The notes beneath the pieces are model-generated. The model worked only from the letters and a program-made list of their open reading frames with translations. It did not search any database and had not been told where the DNA came from. From Palleronia caenipelagi (GTDB lineage: Bacteria > Pseudomonadota > Alphaproteobacteria > Rhodobacterales > Rhodobacteraceae): a stretch of DNA of 64,000 nucleotides. The position numbers were made by a program, and so were the translations under genes. Positions 36,986 through 46,610 of this stretch are shown one piece after another; positions within the stretch are counted from its first letter, which is position 1; each line of letters begins with the position of its first letter. The DNA lies in contig NZ_VFSV01000012.1 in assembly GCF_007004065.1 (NCBI RefSeq), positions 1 through 64,000 on the forward strand, in the 5' to 3' direction.

Positions 36986-37534
36986 TCAGCCGCCGTCCGC
37001 CAAAGCCTCTTCCAGCGCCGGCCGAACCGTCTTTTCCAGCGTCCGTGTGGTCAGGGGGCCGGCGACGCGGGCGAGGATTTTGCCGTCGGCGTCCACAACA
37101 AACGTCTCAGGTACGCCATAGACGCCCCAGTCGCGGGCTGTGCGACCTTCGGGGTCAGCGGCAAGCGAGGCGAAGGGGTTTCTCAGCTCCTCCAGAAAGG
37201 CGATGGCATTGTCGGGAGCATCCTTGTAATTCAGCCCGACGATCTCGATCCCCTCCTCCTCGGCCAGCGCCAGCAGGTTCGGGTGCTCAACCCGGCAGGG
37301 CGCGCACCAGGAGGCCCAGAAATTCACCAGCTTGACACCACTCTCGCGCACGGCGTCGGTGGTGGCGACCGGATAGTCTCCAAGCGGAAAAACTGTCAGC
37401 TCTGGCGCCTCTTGGCCCACCAGTGTCGAGGGCAGTGCATCCGGGTTCTCCCGCTGCATGCCCGCATAGAACAATCCCGCGAGACCGGCAAAGATCAGCG
37501 GCGGGATGACGGCGAAAACAGGAATTTTAGCCAT
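36986..37534 (-). CDS. ccmG: CcmG/DsbE thioredoxin-like protein
   Basis: 182-aa periplasmic thiol-disulfide protein anchored by one N-terminal helix (about 5-25). It keeps apocytochrome c cysteines reduced for heme attachment. The active site is WASWCAPCRVEHPN near residues 72-85, and the cis-proline follows in YGVPETFVVDADG. It corresponds to Rhodobacter helX. It is the last of the ccmABCDG operon, overlapping ccmD by 8 nt. Confidence 0.95.
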   Translation of the reverse strand: MAKIPVFAVIPPLIFAGLAGLFYAGMQRENPDALPSTLVGQEAPELTVFPLGDYPVATTDAVRESGVKLVNFWASWCAPCRVEHPNLLALAEEEGIEIVGLNYKDAPDNAIAFLEELRNPFASLAADPEGRTARDWGVYGVPETFVVDADGKILARVAGPLTTRTLEKTVRPALEEALADGG

Positions 37535-37676
37535 GACGGCGGGCCTCCACGCGGTCGAGCTCCCGGCGCATCCGGGCAGCGCGGCGGATCGACATCATCA
37601 CGAGCGCCGCGAGCAGAACACCCGTGGCGCCGTAGGCCAGCGCAACTTCGAGCGCGTATTTGCCAAGATCAGGCAT
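37527..37676 (-). CDS. ccmD: CcmD heme export small membrane protein
   Basis: 49-aa single-span membrane protein (about residues 12-28) with a basic, positively charged C-terminal tail (MSIRRAARMRRELDRVEARR), as is usual for CcmD. It helps release holo-CcmE from the CcmABC complex. ATG 37676 overlaps the ccmC end by 8 nt and its TAA overlaps the ccmG start by 8 nt. Gene order and length match Rhodobacter ccmABCDG. Confidence 0.9.
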   Translation of the reverse strand: MPDLGKYALEVALAYGATGVLLAALVMMSIRRAARMRRELDRVEARRHG

Positions 37677-38403
37677 CCTGCATCCTTTCCCGCAAGAGCA
37701 GCGCGTTCAGACGGCGGGCGCGGATTTCCGTGCGCGTGCGCAGAAGCAACAGCGCTGCAAACAGCAGCACGAAGCCCGCCATGGTCACCACCGCAGGATA
37801 CCAGAAAACATCGGACACATTTTCTTCGGCATCCAGCGACATGCTGGCCCCCTGATGCAGACCCTGATTCCAGAAGTTCACCGCATAGCGCGACAGAATC
37901 GCAAACACCGAGCCCACAAGGCAGAGGATGCTGGTCAGATCAGCCGCCGAGTCGGGGTTCTCGATCGCTTCCCAGAGAGCCATGTAGCCGATGTAGAAAA
38001 GGAACAAGATCAGGAACGAGGTCAGCCTCGGATCCCATTCCCACCACGTCCCCCACATGGGCTGGCCCCAGACCGCACCGGTGATGAGCGCGATCACGGT
38101 CATCGTCGCGCCGATGGGCGCTGCGGCTCGGGCGACAAGCGCGCTGACGTGGTGCCGGCGGATCACCCAGATCAGCGAGGCGATAAGCATGACAAACCAC
38201 GCATTGATCGCCACCAGCGCGGAGGGCACGTGAATATAGAAGATCTTGACCGTCGCGCCCATGCGATAGTCATCGGGGGTAAAGAAGAACCCCCAGATCA
38301 GCCCCACTGCAAGGCAGAGCGCCGACAGGGCGCCGAAGACTGGCACCAGCGGCTTGGTGAACGCCATGAAGCGGACGGGGTTTGCGTAGGTCCAGATTGA
38401 CAT
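37669..38403 (-). CDS. ccmC: CcmC heme transporter
   Basis: 244-aa inner membrane protein with six hydrophobic helices that presents heme to CcmE. The Trp-rich motif GTWWEWDPRLTSF near 119-131 is the family hallmark, and histidines in the periplasmic loops, including that in FYIHVPSA near 55-62, are the expected heme ligands. The start MSIWTYANPVRF is typical. It is preceded by ccmB after 41 nt and followed by ccmD with an 8-nt overlap. Confidence 0.95.
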   Translation of the reverse strand: MSIWTYANPVRFMAFTKPLVPVFGALSALCLAVGLIWGFFFTPDDYRMGATVKIFYIHVPSALVAINAWFVMLIASLIWVIRRHHVSALVARAAAPIGATMTVIALITGAVWGQPMWGTWWEWDPRLTSFLILFLFYIGYMALWEAIENPDSAADLTSILCLVGSVFAILSRYAVNFWNQGLHQGASMSLDAEENVSDVFWYPAVVTMAGFVLLFAALLLLRTRTEIRARRLNALLLRERMQDA

Positions 38404-38444
38404 GAGTTGTTCCTATCCCTGCCCTCTGACGGCAACAAGAGGGC

Positions 38445-39101
38445 TCACCGCAGATTGACCCGGAGTGCGGCGGCAGCGGCAAAAGGAAGCACCGCGAGGC
38501 AGCCCAGCGTCACCGCGCCAAGCAGAGCCAGCACGGTGCCCACGGCCATGCCTTCGGTCCCCCGCCGGGCGATCTCAGCGCCAAAAAGCAACGTCGGGAC
38601 ATAGAGCGGCAAAACGAGGATCGACAGGAGCATCCCGCCGCGCCTGAGCCCAACGGTCAGAGCTGCTCCGAACGCGCCGATCAGCGACAGCGCGGGCGTG
38701 CCGATCAGGAGCGAAACAAAGAGCCACAGGTGCCCCGGCCAGCCGAGGTTTAACAGGATCCCCAGCGCAGGTGCGGCGAGACAGAGCGGCAAACCCGTGG
38801 TCAGCCAATGGGCCAGCGATTTGCCAAGGACAAGCGCTTCGAGAGGCAGCGGTGCGGTGACCAGAAGATCCAATGCTCCGTCCTCACGGTCGAGGGCAAA
38901 GATCCGGTCGAGGGACAGGAGGCAAGCCAGCAGCGCCCCGATCCACAGGACCCCCGGCGCGATCAAGGCCAGCCGTCCGGTCTCTGGCCCGACCCCGAAG
39001 GGCACCAGCACCACGACGATCAGGAAGAACGCGAGCCCGAGGCCGAATCCTCCCCCGGCGCGCACCGCAAGCATCAGATCTCGGGACATGATCCGGATCA
39101 C
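38445..39101 (-). CDS. ccmB: CcmB ABC permease subunit
   Basis: 218-aa membrane protein with about six hydrophobic helices, the channel-forming partner of CcmA in heme delivery for cytochrome c maturation. The family stretch [17 protein letters not shown] near 64-80 is intact. It overlaps the ccmA stop by 4 nt, so translation is coupled. There is no sign of truncation. Confidence 0.93.
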   Translation of the reverse strand: MIRIMSRDLMLAVRAGGGFGLGLAFFLIVVVLVPFGVGPETGRLALIAPGVLWIGALLACLLSLDRIFALDREDGALDLLVTAPLPLEALVLGKSLAHWLTTGLPLCLAAPALGILLNLGWPGHLWLFVSLLIGTPALSLIGAFGAALTVGLRRGGMLLSILVLPLYVPTLLFGAEIARRGTEGMAVGTVLALLGAVTLGCLAVLPFAAAAALRVNLR

Positions 39102-39706
39102 AGCGCCATCAGCTCCCGTGCGCGGGCCCGGTGGGGCGTAACGTCAAGCACATCTCCCGACAGGCCAAGGTCGATATGGGTCGCGATAATCGCGATCCCG
39201 CCGGTTTCCAGATGATCGCGAACCATCCCAGCAAAACGCCCGGTGTTCTCTGCATCAAGCGACACCGTCGGCTCATCGAGGCACCAGATCGGGCGCCCCG
39301 TGAGCATCAGCCGTGCGAGGCCCAGACGCCGCCCCTGACCCGCAGACAAGTGCTGCGCCAGGCGGTCTGCGAGGCGCCCGAGGTCGAACACATCCATGGC
39401 GCGGGACACGGCATCGCCGCGACCCAGACCGTGCAGACCGGCCCAGAATTGCAGGTTTTCCTCAACCGTCAGCTGCCCTTTCATCCCGTCGCGATGGGCT
39501 CCATAGGCGATGCTCTCGGGGTTAGGTGTCACCGTACCGCTCATCGGCGGCTGCAAGCCCGCAAGGGTGCGCAGCAGCGTGGTTTTTCCCGCACCATTGG
39601 GACCGCGCAGAATCAGCGCGTGACCGGGGGCAACGTCGAAACTGAGTCCCGCCAGAACCGGCACCCCCCCCCGACCGACCACCAGATCCCGGACAGAGAC
39701 GCTCAT
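39098..39706 (-). CDS. ccmA: CcmA heme exporter ATPase
   Basis: 202-aa ABC ATPase of the CcmAB complex. Walker A is [14 protein letters not shown] near 33-46. The signature is atypical: [15 protein letters not shown], with SAGQ in place of SGGQ. Walker B follows in [12 protein letters not shown]. This is the normal CcmA variant. The start overlaps the Mth938-like stop by 4 nt, so translation of ccm follows that gene. Confidence 0.94.
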   Translation of the reverse strand: MSVSVRDLVVGRGGVPVLAGLSFDVAPGHALILRGPNGAGKTTLLRTLAGLQPPMSGTVTPNPESIAYGAHRDGMKGQLTVEENLQFWAGLHGLGRGDAVSRAMDVFDLGRLADRLAQHLSAGQGRRLGLARLMLTGRPIWCLDEPTVSLDAENTGRFAGMVRDHLETGGIAIIATHIDLGLSGDVLDVTPHRARARELMAL

Positions 39707-40056
39707 GCAGGCAAGAGCGCAAGGGCGACCCGGCGGCCCTCGCCGAGCAGCACGTTATAGGTGCGGCAAGCCTGTTCCGAGGCCATTTGCTCCACTCCGA
39801 TACCGGCCTGTTCCAATGCGCTTCGAAAGGCTGGAGGCAGGTGAGTCATCATGGCGCCGGTTCCGACCAGAATGACATCGACATCTCCCGCAGCGGCAAT
39901 CAACGGAGCTGTGTCCTCATAGCCGCCCCAGGCCGCAACTTGCCCCGGCAGCACCAGAACCGCGCCCTCGTAGCGCTGCCCGCCGATGCGGAAGAACCCA
40001 GGGCCGTAACCATCAACGGGAGTGCCGTCCTGAAATGTCGTTTCGGTGAGTTTCAT
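39703..40056 (-). CDS. Mth938-like domain protein
   Basis: 117-aa soluble protein starting [20 protein letters not shown], with the [20 protein letters not shown] stretch near 59-78 that is typical of the Mth938/NDUFAF3-like family. Mitochondrial members help assemble complex I. The bacterial role is unsettled. It begins the Mth938-ccmABCDG transcription unit, separated from secF by a terminator, and overlaps ccmA by 4 nt. Confidence 0.88.
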   Translation of the reverse strand: MKLTETTFQDGTPVDGYGPGFFRIGGQRYEGAVLVLPGQVAAWGGYEDTAPLIAAAGDVDVILVGTGAMMTHLPPAFRSALEQAGIGVEQMASEQACRTYNVLLGEGRRVALALLPA

Positions 40057-40098
40057 GGAAACCTCCTGACGTTTGTCCCGGGGCGCCGATTTTTTACG

Positions 40099-40135
40099 AA
40101 AAAGTCAGCCCGGAAACTATCACAGGTTCCGGGCT
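40099..40135 (-). terminator. Terminator downstream of secF
   Basis: AGCCCGGAA (40107-40115) and TTCCGGGCT (40127-40135) form a perfect 9-bp stem. On the minus strand the stem is followed by GAC and a five-T run (40103-40099). It separates yajC-secD-secF from Mth938-ccm. Confidence 0.8.
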
Positions 40136-40146
40136 CGCGCCGAACA

Positions 40147-41115
40147 TCACGCGTCAATATTGGCGAACTGGTTGCCTTCCGTCTTGTCGGGCTTCGACCA
40201 GTCGCGCTTGACACCGAGGAAGAGCACCACGTTCTTGGCCACGAAGACCGAGGAATAGGTGCCGACGATCACGCCCCAGAAGATGGCAAAGACGAACCCC
40301 CGGATCACGTCGCCGCCGAGGATCAGGAGGGCCAGCAGCGCCACGAGCGTGGTGCCCGAGGTCATCACCGTCCGGCTGAGCGTCTCGTTCACCGAGATGT
40401 TCATCACCTCGCGCAGGTCGCGCTTTTTATACTTGATCAGGTTCTCCCGGAGGCGGTCGAAGATCACCACCGTGTCGTTGATCGAGTAACCGATAATCGT
40501 CAGGATCGCCGCGATGGTGGCCAGATCAAACTGGATCTGCAGCACCGAGAAAATCCCGATGGTCAGGACCACATCATGGAACAGCGCGGCCACAGCACCG
40601 ACCGAAAACTGCCATTCAAAACGCAGCCAGATGTAGAACAGGATTGCCGCGAGCGAGGCCGCCACGGCGATCACCGCCGTCTGGATCAACTCGCCCGAGA
40701 CCTTGGGCCCGACCGATTCGACAGAGGTGAACTTGATCCCCGGAGCCACAGCGTTCAGCGCATCCTGCACCGCGGACAGATTCTCGGCGCTCAGACCTTC
40801 CTGCCCTTCCTGCGCGGCGATGCGGACCATCGCCACATGCTGATCGGCAGCAAAAGACGGGTCGAACACCTCGGAAATCACCACATCGCCAAGACCCAGC
40901 GGCTCCATCGCGTCGCGATAGGCGGCCACGTCCACCGGCGCGCTGGCCTCGGTGCGGACCGTGGTGCCGCCCTGAAAATCGATGCCGAAATTCAAACCAA
41001 TCGCCAGCCACGCCACCAGCGACAGGATCACAGCCACCACCGATGCCCCGAGGGTGAAGCGCGCGTATTTGAAGAAATCCCAGTTGGTTTCTTCGGGAAC
41101 GAGTTTCAGCCGCAT
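40147..41115 (-). CDS. secF: SecF protein translocase subunit
   Basis: 322-aa inner membrane protein with six transmembrane segments that uses the proton gradient, with SecD, to pull secreted proteins across the membrane. The N-terminal helix is near 23-43, followed by IGLNFGIDFQGGT. The C-terminal block has the conserved DTVVIFDRLREN near 229-240. It starts 1 nt after the secD stop. A terminator follows it. Confidence 0.96.
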   Translation of the reverse strand: MRLKLVPEETNWDFFKYARFTLGASVVAVILSLVAWLAIGLNFGIDFQGGTTVRTEASAPVDVAAYRDAMEPLGLGDVVISEVFDPSFAADQHVAMVRIAAQEGQEGLSAENLSAVQDALNAVAPGIKFTSVESVGPKVSGELIQTAVIAVAASLAAILFYIWLRFEWQFSVGAVAALFHDVVLTIGIFSVLQIQFDLATIAAILTIIGYSINDTVVIFDRLRENLIKYKKRDLREVMNISVNETLSRTVMTSGTTLVALLALLILGGDVIRGFVFAIFWGVIVGTYSSVFVAKNVVLFLGVKRDWSKPDKTEGNQFANIDA

Positions 41116-41116
41116 G

Positions 41117-42790
41117 TCAGACCTCGATCTTCTTGGGACGCGCGCGGTCGAACCACGTCACGATGATGAGCCGCGTCACGAAGATCGCGGTGAACACGGA
41201 GGTGATAATGCCGATCCCCAGCGTCACCGCAAAGCCCCGCACCGGGCCGGAGCCCAGCATGAACAGGATGCCCGCGATGATGAAAGTGGTGATATTGGCG
41301 TCCACAATAGCCGACAGCGCACGCTCATAGCCGAGACTGATGGCACGGCTGGGCCCCTTGGCGGTCTTCATCTCTTCGCGGATCCGCTCGAAGACCAGCA
41401 CGTTGGCATCCACCGCCATACCGATGGTCAGAACGATGCCCGCAATGCCCGGCAGGGTGAGGGTCGCGCCAATCATGCTCAGGAGACCAAAGATCAGCCC
41501 CACATTGATCAACAGCGCGATATTGGCAAAGAGGCCGAACAGCCCGTAGCTCGCCCACATCAGCGCCAGCACGGCGACAAAGGCCACCAGACAGGCGATG
41601 CGCCCCGCGTCAATGCTGTCCTGGCCCAGTTCCGGACCGACGGTCCGCTCTTCGAGGAAGGTCAGCTCGGCCGGCAAGGCACCCGCACGCAGAAGCACCG
41701 CCAGTTCCGTCGATTCCTCAATGGTGAAGTTACCGGTGATGATGCCGGAGCCGCCGGGGATGTGGTCTTGGATGACCGGGGCGGAGATGACCTCTTCGTC
41801 CAGCACAATTGCGAACGGAGAGCCGATATTCTCCGCCGTGTAATCGCCGAACGCCCGCGCGCCGGTGGGGTTAAACCGGAAGGTCACCGCCGGGCGGCCG
41901 TTCTGGTCAAAGGACGGCTGGCTGTCCACGAGGTTCTCGCCCGACACAACCGGGGTCCGCTCCAAGACGTAAAACGTGTCAGGCTCGTCGATGGACGGGT
42001 AGATCACCTCGCCCGGACCAGCACTGGCGGCCGCATCCGTGGTCCGTCCCGCGACCGGGTGGAAGGTCAGCTGCGCCGTCGTGCCAATGAGGCTCTTCAG
42101 CTCTTCGGCCGAGCCGATGCCGGGCACCTGAATCAGGATCCGGTCCTGACCCTGACGCTGGATCGTGGGCTCGCGCGTACCGACCTCGTCGATCCGGCGG
42201 CGGATGATTTCCAGCGACTGGCGCACGGTGCGATCATCCGTAGCGGCGCGCTCGGCCTCCGACAGGCGGACGGTGAGCATCGCGCCATCGGCAGTTTCCT
42301 CGCCCGCGACCTCAATATCCGTGGCTCCCGCACCCGAGAGAGACGCCACCGGACGCGCCAGCGAGCGGGCCACTTCCATCGCACGCGGAAGGGCTGCGGC
42401 ATCGCTGAGGCGTACCTTCAGCTCCGGCCCGCCCTGATCAGCACGGCGGATCGGGCCGACCTCATCTCGGGCGTCGCGCAGAGCATCCCGCAGATCCGGC
42501 CAGAAGCCGTCCATGCGCTGCTCATAGACATCCGCGACCTGCACCTCGGCCAGCAGATGCGCCCCGCCCCGCAGGTCGAGGCCCAGATTGACAAGGCCGG
42601 AGGGCAACCACGATGGCCAGTTTTCCGCTGCCGCATTCCGCTCGGGCGTCGCGCCCAGCGTCTCGATGGCGGCGCGCGCGTCATTGGCCTGTTCGACCCG
42701 GGCGTAAAACAGGTTTGGCAGGGCCAGGGCCAGCCCCACCGCGACCAGCGCCCAGATGAACAGGCGCTTCCAGAGCGGGATCTGCAGCAT
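41117..42790 (-). CDS. secD: SecD protein translocase subunit
   Basis: 557-aa partner of SecF with a first transmembrane helix (about 9-29), the conserved NLGLDLRGGAHLL near 69-81, a large periplasmic domain, and five C-terminal helices starting around 385. The DANVLVFERIREEM block near 482-495 is the proton-coupling region of the family. It overlaps the yajC stop by 1 nt and is followed 1 nt later by secF. Confidence 0.96.
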   Translation of the reverse strand: MLQIPLWKRLFIWALVAVGLALALPNLFYARVEQANDARAAIETLGATPERNAAAENWPSWLPSGLVNLGLDLRGGAHLLAEVQVADVYEQRMDGFWPDLRDALRDARDEVGPIRRADQGGPELKVRLSDAAALPRAMEVARSLARPVASLSGAGATDIEVAGEETADGAMLTVRLSEAERAATDDRTVRQSLEIIRRRIDEVGTREPTIQRQGQDRILIQVPGIGSAEELKSLIGTTAQLTFHPVAGRTTDAAASAGPGEVIYPSIDEPDTFYVLERTPVVSGENLVDSQPSFDQNGRPAVTFRFNPTGARAFGDYTAENIGSPFAIVLDEEVISAPVIQDHIPGGSGIITGNFTIEESTELAVLLRAGALPAELTFLEERTVGPELGQDSIDAGRIACLVAFVAVLALMWASYGLFGLFANIALLINVGLIFGLLSMIGATLTLPGIAGIVLTIGMAVDANVLVFERIREEMKTAKGPSRAISLGYERALSAIVDANITTFIIAGILFMLGSGPVRGFAVTLGIGIITSVFTAIFVTRLIIVTWFDRARPKKIEV

Positions 42791-43116
42791 CAGGCTTCTG
42801 CGGGCTCCGTCTTGGAGCGCACATGGGCGATGGTGGACTTCACCACGCGCACCTTCACACCTTCTGCGATCTCGACCTCGACCTCGCCATCTTCACGCAC
42901 CTTCACGACCTTGCCGACAAGGCCACCCGCAGTCACCACCTGATCGCCACGGCGCAGGGCCTCAACCATCTTCTGGTGCTCTTTGACCTTTTTCTGCTGC
43001 GGACGGATCAGCAGGAAATACATGATCAGGAAGATCAGGATGAGCGGCAGGAAGGAGGCAAAAGCGCCACCGGCTCCACCACCGGCGGCCTGAGCGAAAG
43101 CGGGAGTTGCAAGCAT
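42790..43116 (-). CDS. yajC: YajC preprotein translocase subunit
   Basis: 108-aa protein with one N-terminal membrane helix (about 20-41, FLPLILIFLIMYFLLIRPQQ) and the conserved RPQQKKVKEHQKMVEALR segment that follows it, then a small soluble domain (GDQVVTAGGLVGKVVKV). YajC associates with SecDF. It heads the sec operon, divergent from the pentapeptide-repeat gene with a 146-nt gap. Confidence 0.96.
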   Translation of the reverse strand: MLATPAFAQAAGGGAGGAFASFLPLILIFLIMYFLLIRPQQKKVKEHQKMVEALRRGDQVVTAGGLVGKVVKVREDGEVEVEIAEGVKVRVVKSTIAHVRSKTEPAEA

Positions 43117-43262
43117 GATCGGTCCTCGATTGTCTGCGTTTTGCCCGTCCTATCTGTGCCCCCTTCCCTTGTCCAGCAAGGGGCATTGCGTCAGCGTGGT
43201 CACAAGGCGGCGAGGTGCCGCGGATCAGTGGGTGTTCTTGAGCATTGGAAGTGACAGTTTTG

Positions 43263-44504
43263 ATGATTGATTTGAAACAGCGCTCACTCAGGGTCGGATC
43301 ATGGCTACCGCGCCATTACTGGAAATTTATGATCGCTGCGGGGCTGGCGGCAGCCGCTGGCGCAGTTTTCTTCTACCTCGCCGAAATCGCAATTGCGGTG
43401 AATGACATCGTTGATCTCTTGCAGCTGGAGGCCGGTAAGGAAGAACCGGCGGCTGAAAATATCCGGAATCTCGCAACGGGTGCTGCGGTCTTGCTCGCTG
43501 CGCTGGCGGCAGCCACGACGCTGGTATTTCAATTGGTCAAAGTCTGGACCACCGAGCGCCAGACCCGCACGGCCGAAGAAGGCCACATCACCGACCGGAT
43601 CAACAAAGCGGTTGAGAATCTCGGGGCGGACAAAGTTGTAAAGACGGCGGATGGGGAAGAAACGGTCCCCAACCTCGAAGTCCGTCTCGGCGCGATCTAC
43701 GCGCTGGAGCGCATTTCGCGGGACAGCCTGCGCGACCATGTGCAGATCATGGAGATCTTCTGCGCGTATGTCAGGAATAATGCGCCCGCCGGAGACGCCG
43801 CTTATTGGGGCCATAGACCTGAACTCCTAGACATTCCGAAGCCGCGCGTCGACATTCAAACAATCCTCACCGTGATCGGGAGGCGGGAGAAGAATGCTCG
43901 GTCAAAAGAGATTGAGGCAAAATATAGGCCCGATTTGAGCGGATGCAGTCTGCAAGGGCTCCAATTGGCCAACGCAGACTTGTCGAATATCAATTTCGAC
44001 GGTACCCGAATGGACAACGCGGTGCTGGACGATGTCGACATGTCCGATTGCAGTCTCATTGCCGTGAAGCTCACGTCCCTTAGCACACGTTCGATGATTT
44101 ATTTTCGGAACGCGAACTTATTGGGGGCTTCGCTAATCTCAGCTTACGTCCCGGATTCCGATTTCACCGGCGCAAATCTAAGCCAGTGCAAACTCCAAAA
44201 CGCGACATTCGGCCGGTCGAACTTGACCAACGCCAAGTTGATGAGAGTTGTCACTGAAGACGACGCGCCCACTATCTTGACAAGCGCAAATCTGAAAGGG
44301 GCCGGGTTGCGACTGATTGATCTACGCGGGAATGACGGCAGGACCTTCTCGCAAGCCTTCGGCGATTCAACAGTTAAGTTGCCAGATGGGTGTCGTGCCG
44401 GTCAGGGCGAGCTGGCCCATTGGAGCGCTGAGTCGCTGCCCGATGATGATTTCGAGAACCGGTGGCGCGCGTGGCAGCGGGAGATGGGATATCTCACGGA
44501 CTGA
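43263..44504 (+). CDS. Membrane-anchored pentapeptide-repeat protein
   Basis: 413-aa protein with two transmembrane helices (about 23-45 and 71-91), a conserved block with ITDRINKAVENLG, VRLGAIYALERISRDS and IMEIFCAYVR, and then a right-handed beta-helix of pentapeptide repeats, seen as A(D/N)LSN-type units between about 215 and 345. This architecture is widespread but its role is unknown. Start ATG 43263 follows GGAAG; TTG 43245 and GTG 43251 lie in frame upstream. Lower GC than its sec neighbours in places suggests an accessory gene. Its terminator is shared with the convergent cupin gene. Confidence 0.8.
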   Translation: MIDLKQRSLRVGSWLPRHYWKFMIAAGLAAAAGAVFFYLAEIAIAVNDIVDLLQLEAGKEEPAAENIRNLATGAAVLLAALAAATTLVFQLVKVWTTERQTRTAEEGHITDRINKAVENLGADKVVKTADGEETVPNLEVRLGAIYALERISRDSLRDHVQIMEIFCAYVRNNAPAGDAAYWGHRPELLDIPKPRVDIQTILTVIGRREKNARSKEIEAKYRPDLSGCSLQGLQLANADLSNINFDGTRMDNAVLDDVDMSDCSLIAVKLTSLSTRSMIYFRNANLLGASLISAYVPDSDFTGANLSQCKLQNATFGRSNLTNAKLMRVVTEDDAPTILTSANLKGAGLRLIDLRGNDGRTFSQAFGDSTVKLPDGCRAGQGELAHWSAESLPDDDFENRWRAWQREMGYLTD

Positions 44505-44514
44505 TCCAAAACCA

Positions 44515-44545
44515 CAAAAAAGGGCGGCGCGGGGCCGCCCGTTTT
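44515..44545. terminator. Bidirectional terminator
   Basis: GGGCGGC (44522-44528) and GCCGCCC (44534-44540) form a 7-bp GC stem with an A-run before it and a T-run after it, so it can end transcripts from both the pentapeptide-repeat gene and the cupin gene. Confidence 0.82.
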
Positions 44546-44561
44546 CCGTGATTTCGAATGC

Positions 44562-45083
44562 TTAGCGACGGAACTTCGCGCCGCCGCCGGGGATGATGTA
44601 CTGGAGCTCTATGCCGCGCTCTTCTGCGATCTTTTCAGCAGTATCTTGAATCCACTTGGCGTCCATGACGTTCAGGAAATTGCCATCTTCGTCAAAATTC
44701 ACGTTGGCTCCGATCACCACGTTGAAGAACTCCGCACCGGTGTCTGAGGTCAGCGTGTGATAGGAGCCGCCGGGCTCATAGAGATAGCTGCCCTCTTTCT
44801 GCACGTCGTCGGGGTACTCTTTGTAGTACCACTCACCCTTGAGCGTGTAGAGGTGGACAGGGCCCGTGTGGAAGTGGGTCGGCACCGTTCCGCCCGGTGC
44901 GACTTTGACATATATGACCCAGACGCCATTTTCGCCGTCGAGGAACAAGGGCGTGATCGTAAAGCCGGGGAGAGCATCTTCAATCTCGGGTATTTCGAAC
45001 CGGTTTACCGAAAGCAGCTCGTGCTGGTCATGGATCGCAACGGTGCCGTCATCGGGGGCGTTCGTGTACTTACCGTCTTTCAT
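44562..45083 (-). CDS. Cupin of the 2,4'-dihydroxyacetophenone dioxygenase family
   Basis: 173-aa single-domain cupin starting MKDGKYTNAPDDG. The metal-binding motifs are GGTVPTHFHTGPVH near 64-77 and, in the second motif, PGGSYHTLTSD near 104-114. These match the family named for 2,4'-dihydroxyacetophenone dioxygenase, which cleaves a C-C bond with O2 and Fe2+. Whether this homologue uses that substrate is unknown and no aromatic degradation genes are adjacent. Start ATG 45083 was chosen over an earlier in-frame extension. Confidence 0.8.
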   Translation of the reverse strand: MKDGKYTNAPDDGTVAIHDQHELLSVNRFEIPEIEDALPGFTITPLFLDGENGVWVIYVKVAPGGTVPTHFHTGPVHLYTLKGEWYYKEYPDDVQKEGSYLYEPGGSYHTLTSDTGAEFFNVVIGANVNFDEDGNFLNVMDAKWIQDTAEKIAEERGIELQYIIPGGGAKFRR

Positions 45084-45249
45084 GGTGATGTTCCCTCTAG
45101 CTGGGTCGTGAGTGGTAGAACGTTGTGTCCACTGACAACCCACAATTGCAATATCGGTTCCCTGTTCCGTACCGATGCTTCGTCACAGACTGGGCTTTTC
45201 TCCGGACGCTCAATCCGGCATAGGGGCGCAAAGTCCGCAGGAGACCGTC

Positions 45250-46539
45250 ATGCACGATATTCGCCTTATCCGTCAGGACCCCGCCGCGTTGGACGCCGCT
45301 ATGGCCCGTCGCGGAATCGAGGGCGCCTCAGAGCCGCTGCTGGCCCTTGATGCTGAGCGTCGGGCCGCGATCCATGCCGCCGAGACCGCGAAAGCCGAAC
45401 AGAACGCTGCGTCAAAACAGGTGGGTGCCGCCAAGGCGAAGGGCGATGAGGCGGAGTTCGAGCGCCTGCGCGCCGAAGTTGCGATGAAAAAGGGCGAAGT
45501 CGCCGAGCAGGAGCGGATTGCACGGGAAAAGGACGCCGAGCTGGCCGAGATCCTGATGGGGCTGCCGAATGTGATGGCCGACGACGTTCCGGACGGTGCC
45601 GATGAGGAGGACAATGTCGAGGTCAAGCGCGTGGGCGAGCCGCGCAGCTTTGATTTCGAGCCGAAAGAGCACCACGAGCTGGCCTCGGCCGCGCCCGGAC
45701 TTGATTTCGAAACGGCGGCCAAGCTGTCGGGCTCGCGCTTTGTTCTGATGAGCGGACAGGTGGCGCGGCTCCACCGGGCTTTGGCACAATTCATGCTCGA
45801 CACCCATGTGACGGAGAATGGTCTGACCGAAGTGAACCCGCCGGTTCTGGTGCGCGACGAGGCCATGCGCGGCACCGGGCAGCTGCCGAAATTCTCCGAG
45901 GATAGCTATCAGACCACCAATGGCTGGTGGCTGGTGCCGACGTCGGAGGTGCCGCTGACGAACATCGTTGCAGGCCATGTGGTCGAAGAGAGCTACCTGC
46001 CCCGCCGTTACGTGGCGCATACGCTCTGCTTCCGCTCCGAGGCGGGGTCTGCCGGGAAAGACACGACGGGTATGCTTCGTCAGCACCAGTTTGAAAAGGT
46101 CGAGATGGTCTCGGTCACTCACCCCGATCACTCCGACGCAGAACAAGAGCGGATGCTGGGCTGCGCCGAAAGTATCCTGCAAAAGCTGGGGCTGCCTTAC
46201 CGGGTGGTTAAGCTGTGCACGGGCGACACGGGCTTTGGCGCCCGGCGGACCTACGATATCGAGGTCTGGCTGCCGGGTCAGAACCGGTACCGCGAGATTT
46301 CCTCGGTCTCGAATTGCTGGGATTTCCAGGCGCGTCGTATGAACGCCCGGTATAAGCCCACTGATGGGGGCAAGCCGGAATTTCTGCATACGCTGAACGG
46401 TTCTGGCCTCGCTGTGGGGCGGACCCTCATCGCGGTGCTGGAAAACGGTCAGCAAGAGGACGGCAGCGTGGTCGTCCCCGACGCGCTGCGTGGCTATATG
46501 GGCGGGCTTGATCGGCTCGAGCCGGTGACATCCAACTGA
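45250..46539 (+). CDS. serS: Seryl-tRNA synthetase
   Basis: 429-aa class II synthetase that charges tRNA-Ser (and provides the substrate for selenocysteine tRNA). The N-terminal coiled-coil arm covers about 28-100. Motif 2 is [21 protein letters not shown] near 263-283 and motif 3 is [17 protein letters not shown] near 383-399. [11 protein letters not shown] at 45250 is the canonical start. It is divergent from the cupin gene and followed 71 nt later by the TspO-like gene. Confidence 0.97.
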   Translation: MHDIRLIRQDPAALDAAMARRGIEGASEPLLALDAERRAAIHAAETAKAEQNAASKQVGAAKAKGDEAEFERLRAEVAMKKGEVAEQERIAREKDAELAEILMGLPNVMADDVPDGADEEDNVEVKRVGEPRSFDFEPKEHHELASAAPGLDFETAAKLSGSRFVLMSGQVARLHRALAQFMLDTHVTENGLTEVNPPVLVRDEAMRGTGQLPKFSEDSYQTTNGWWLVPTSEVPLTNIVAGHVVEESYLPRRYVAHTLCFRSEAGSAGKDTTGMLRQHQFEKVEMVSVTHPDHSDAEQERMLGCAESILQKLGLPYRVVKLCTGDTGFGARRTYDIEVWLPGQNRYREISSVSNCWDFQARRMNARYKPTDGGKPEFLHTLNGSGLAVGRTLIAVLENGQQEDGSVVVPDALRGYMGGLDRLEPVTSN

Positions 46540-46610
46540 CCGGGTCAAACTGGCGCGATTTTTCTGCGAAGAATCGTTGCCCCCGTCCGCTTTGACCCCA
46601 TGTCTGGCAG

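Noticed and set aside
43166-43182. CCCTTG-TCCAG-CAAGGG inverted repeat in the yajC upstream region
   Set aside because: Six-base arms with no promoter or terminator context are too short to separate from chance in this composition.
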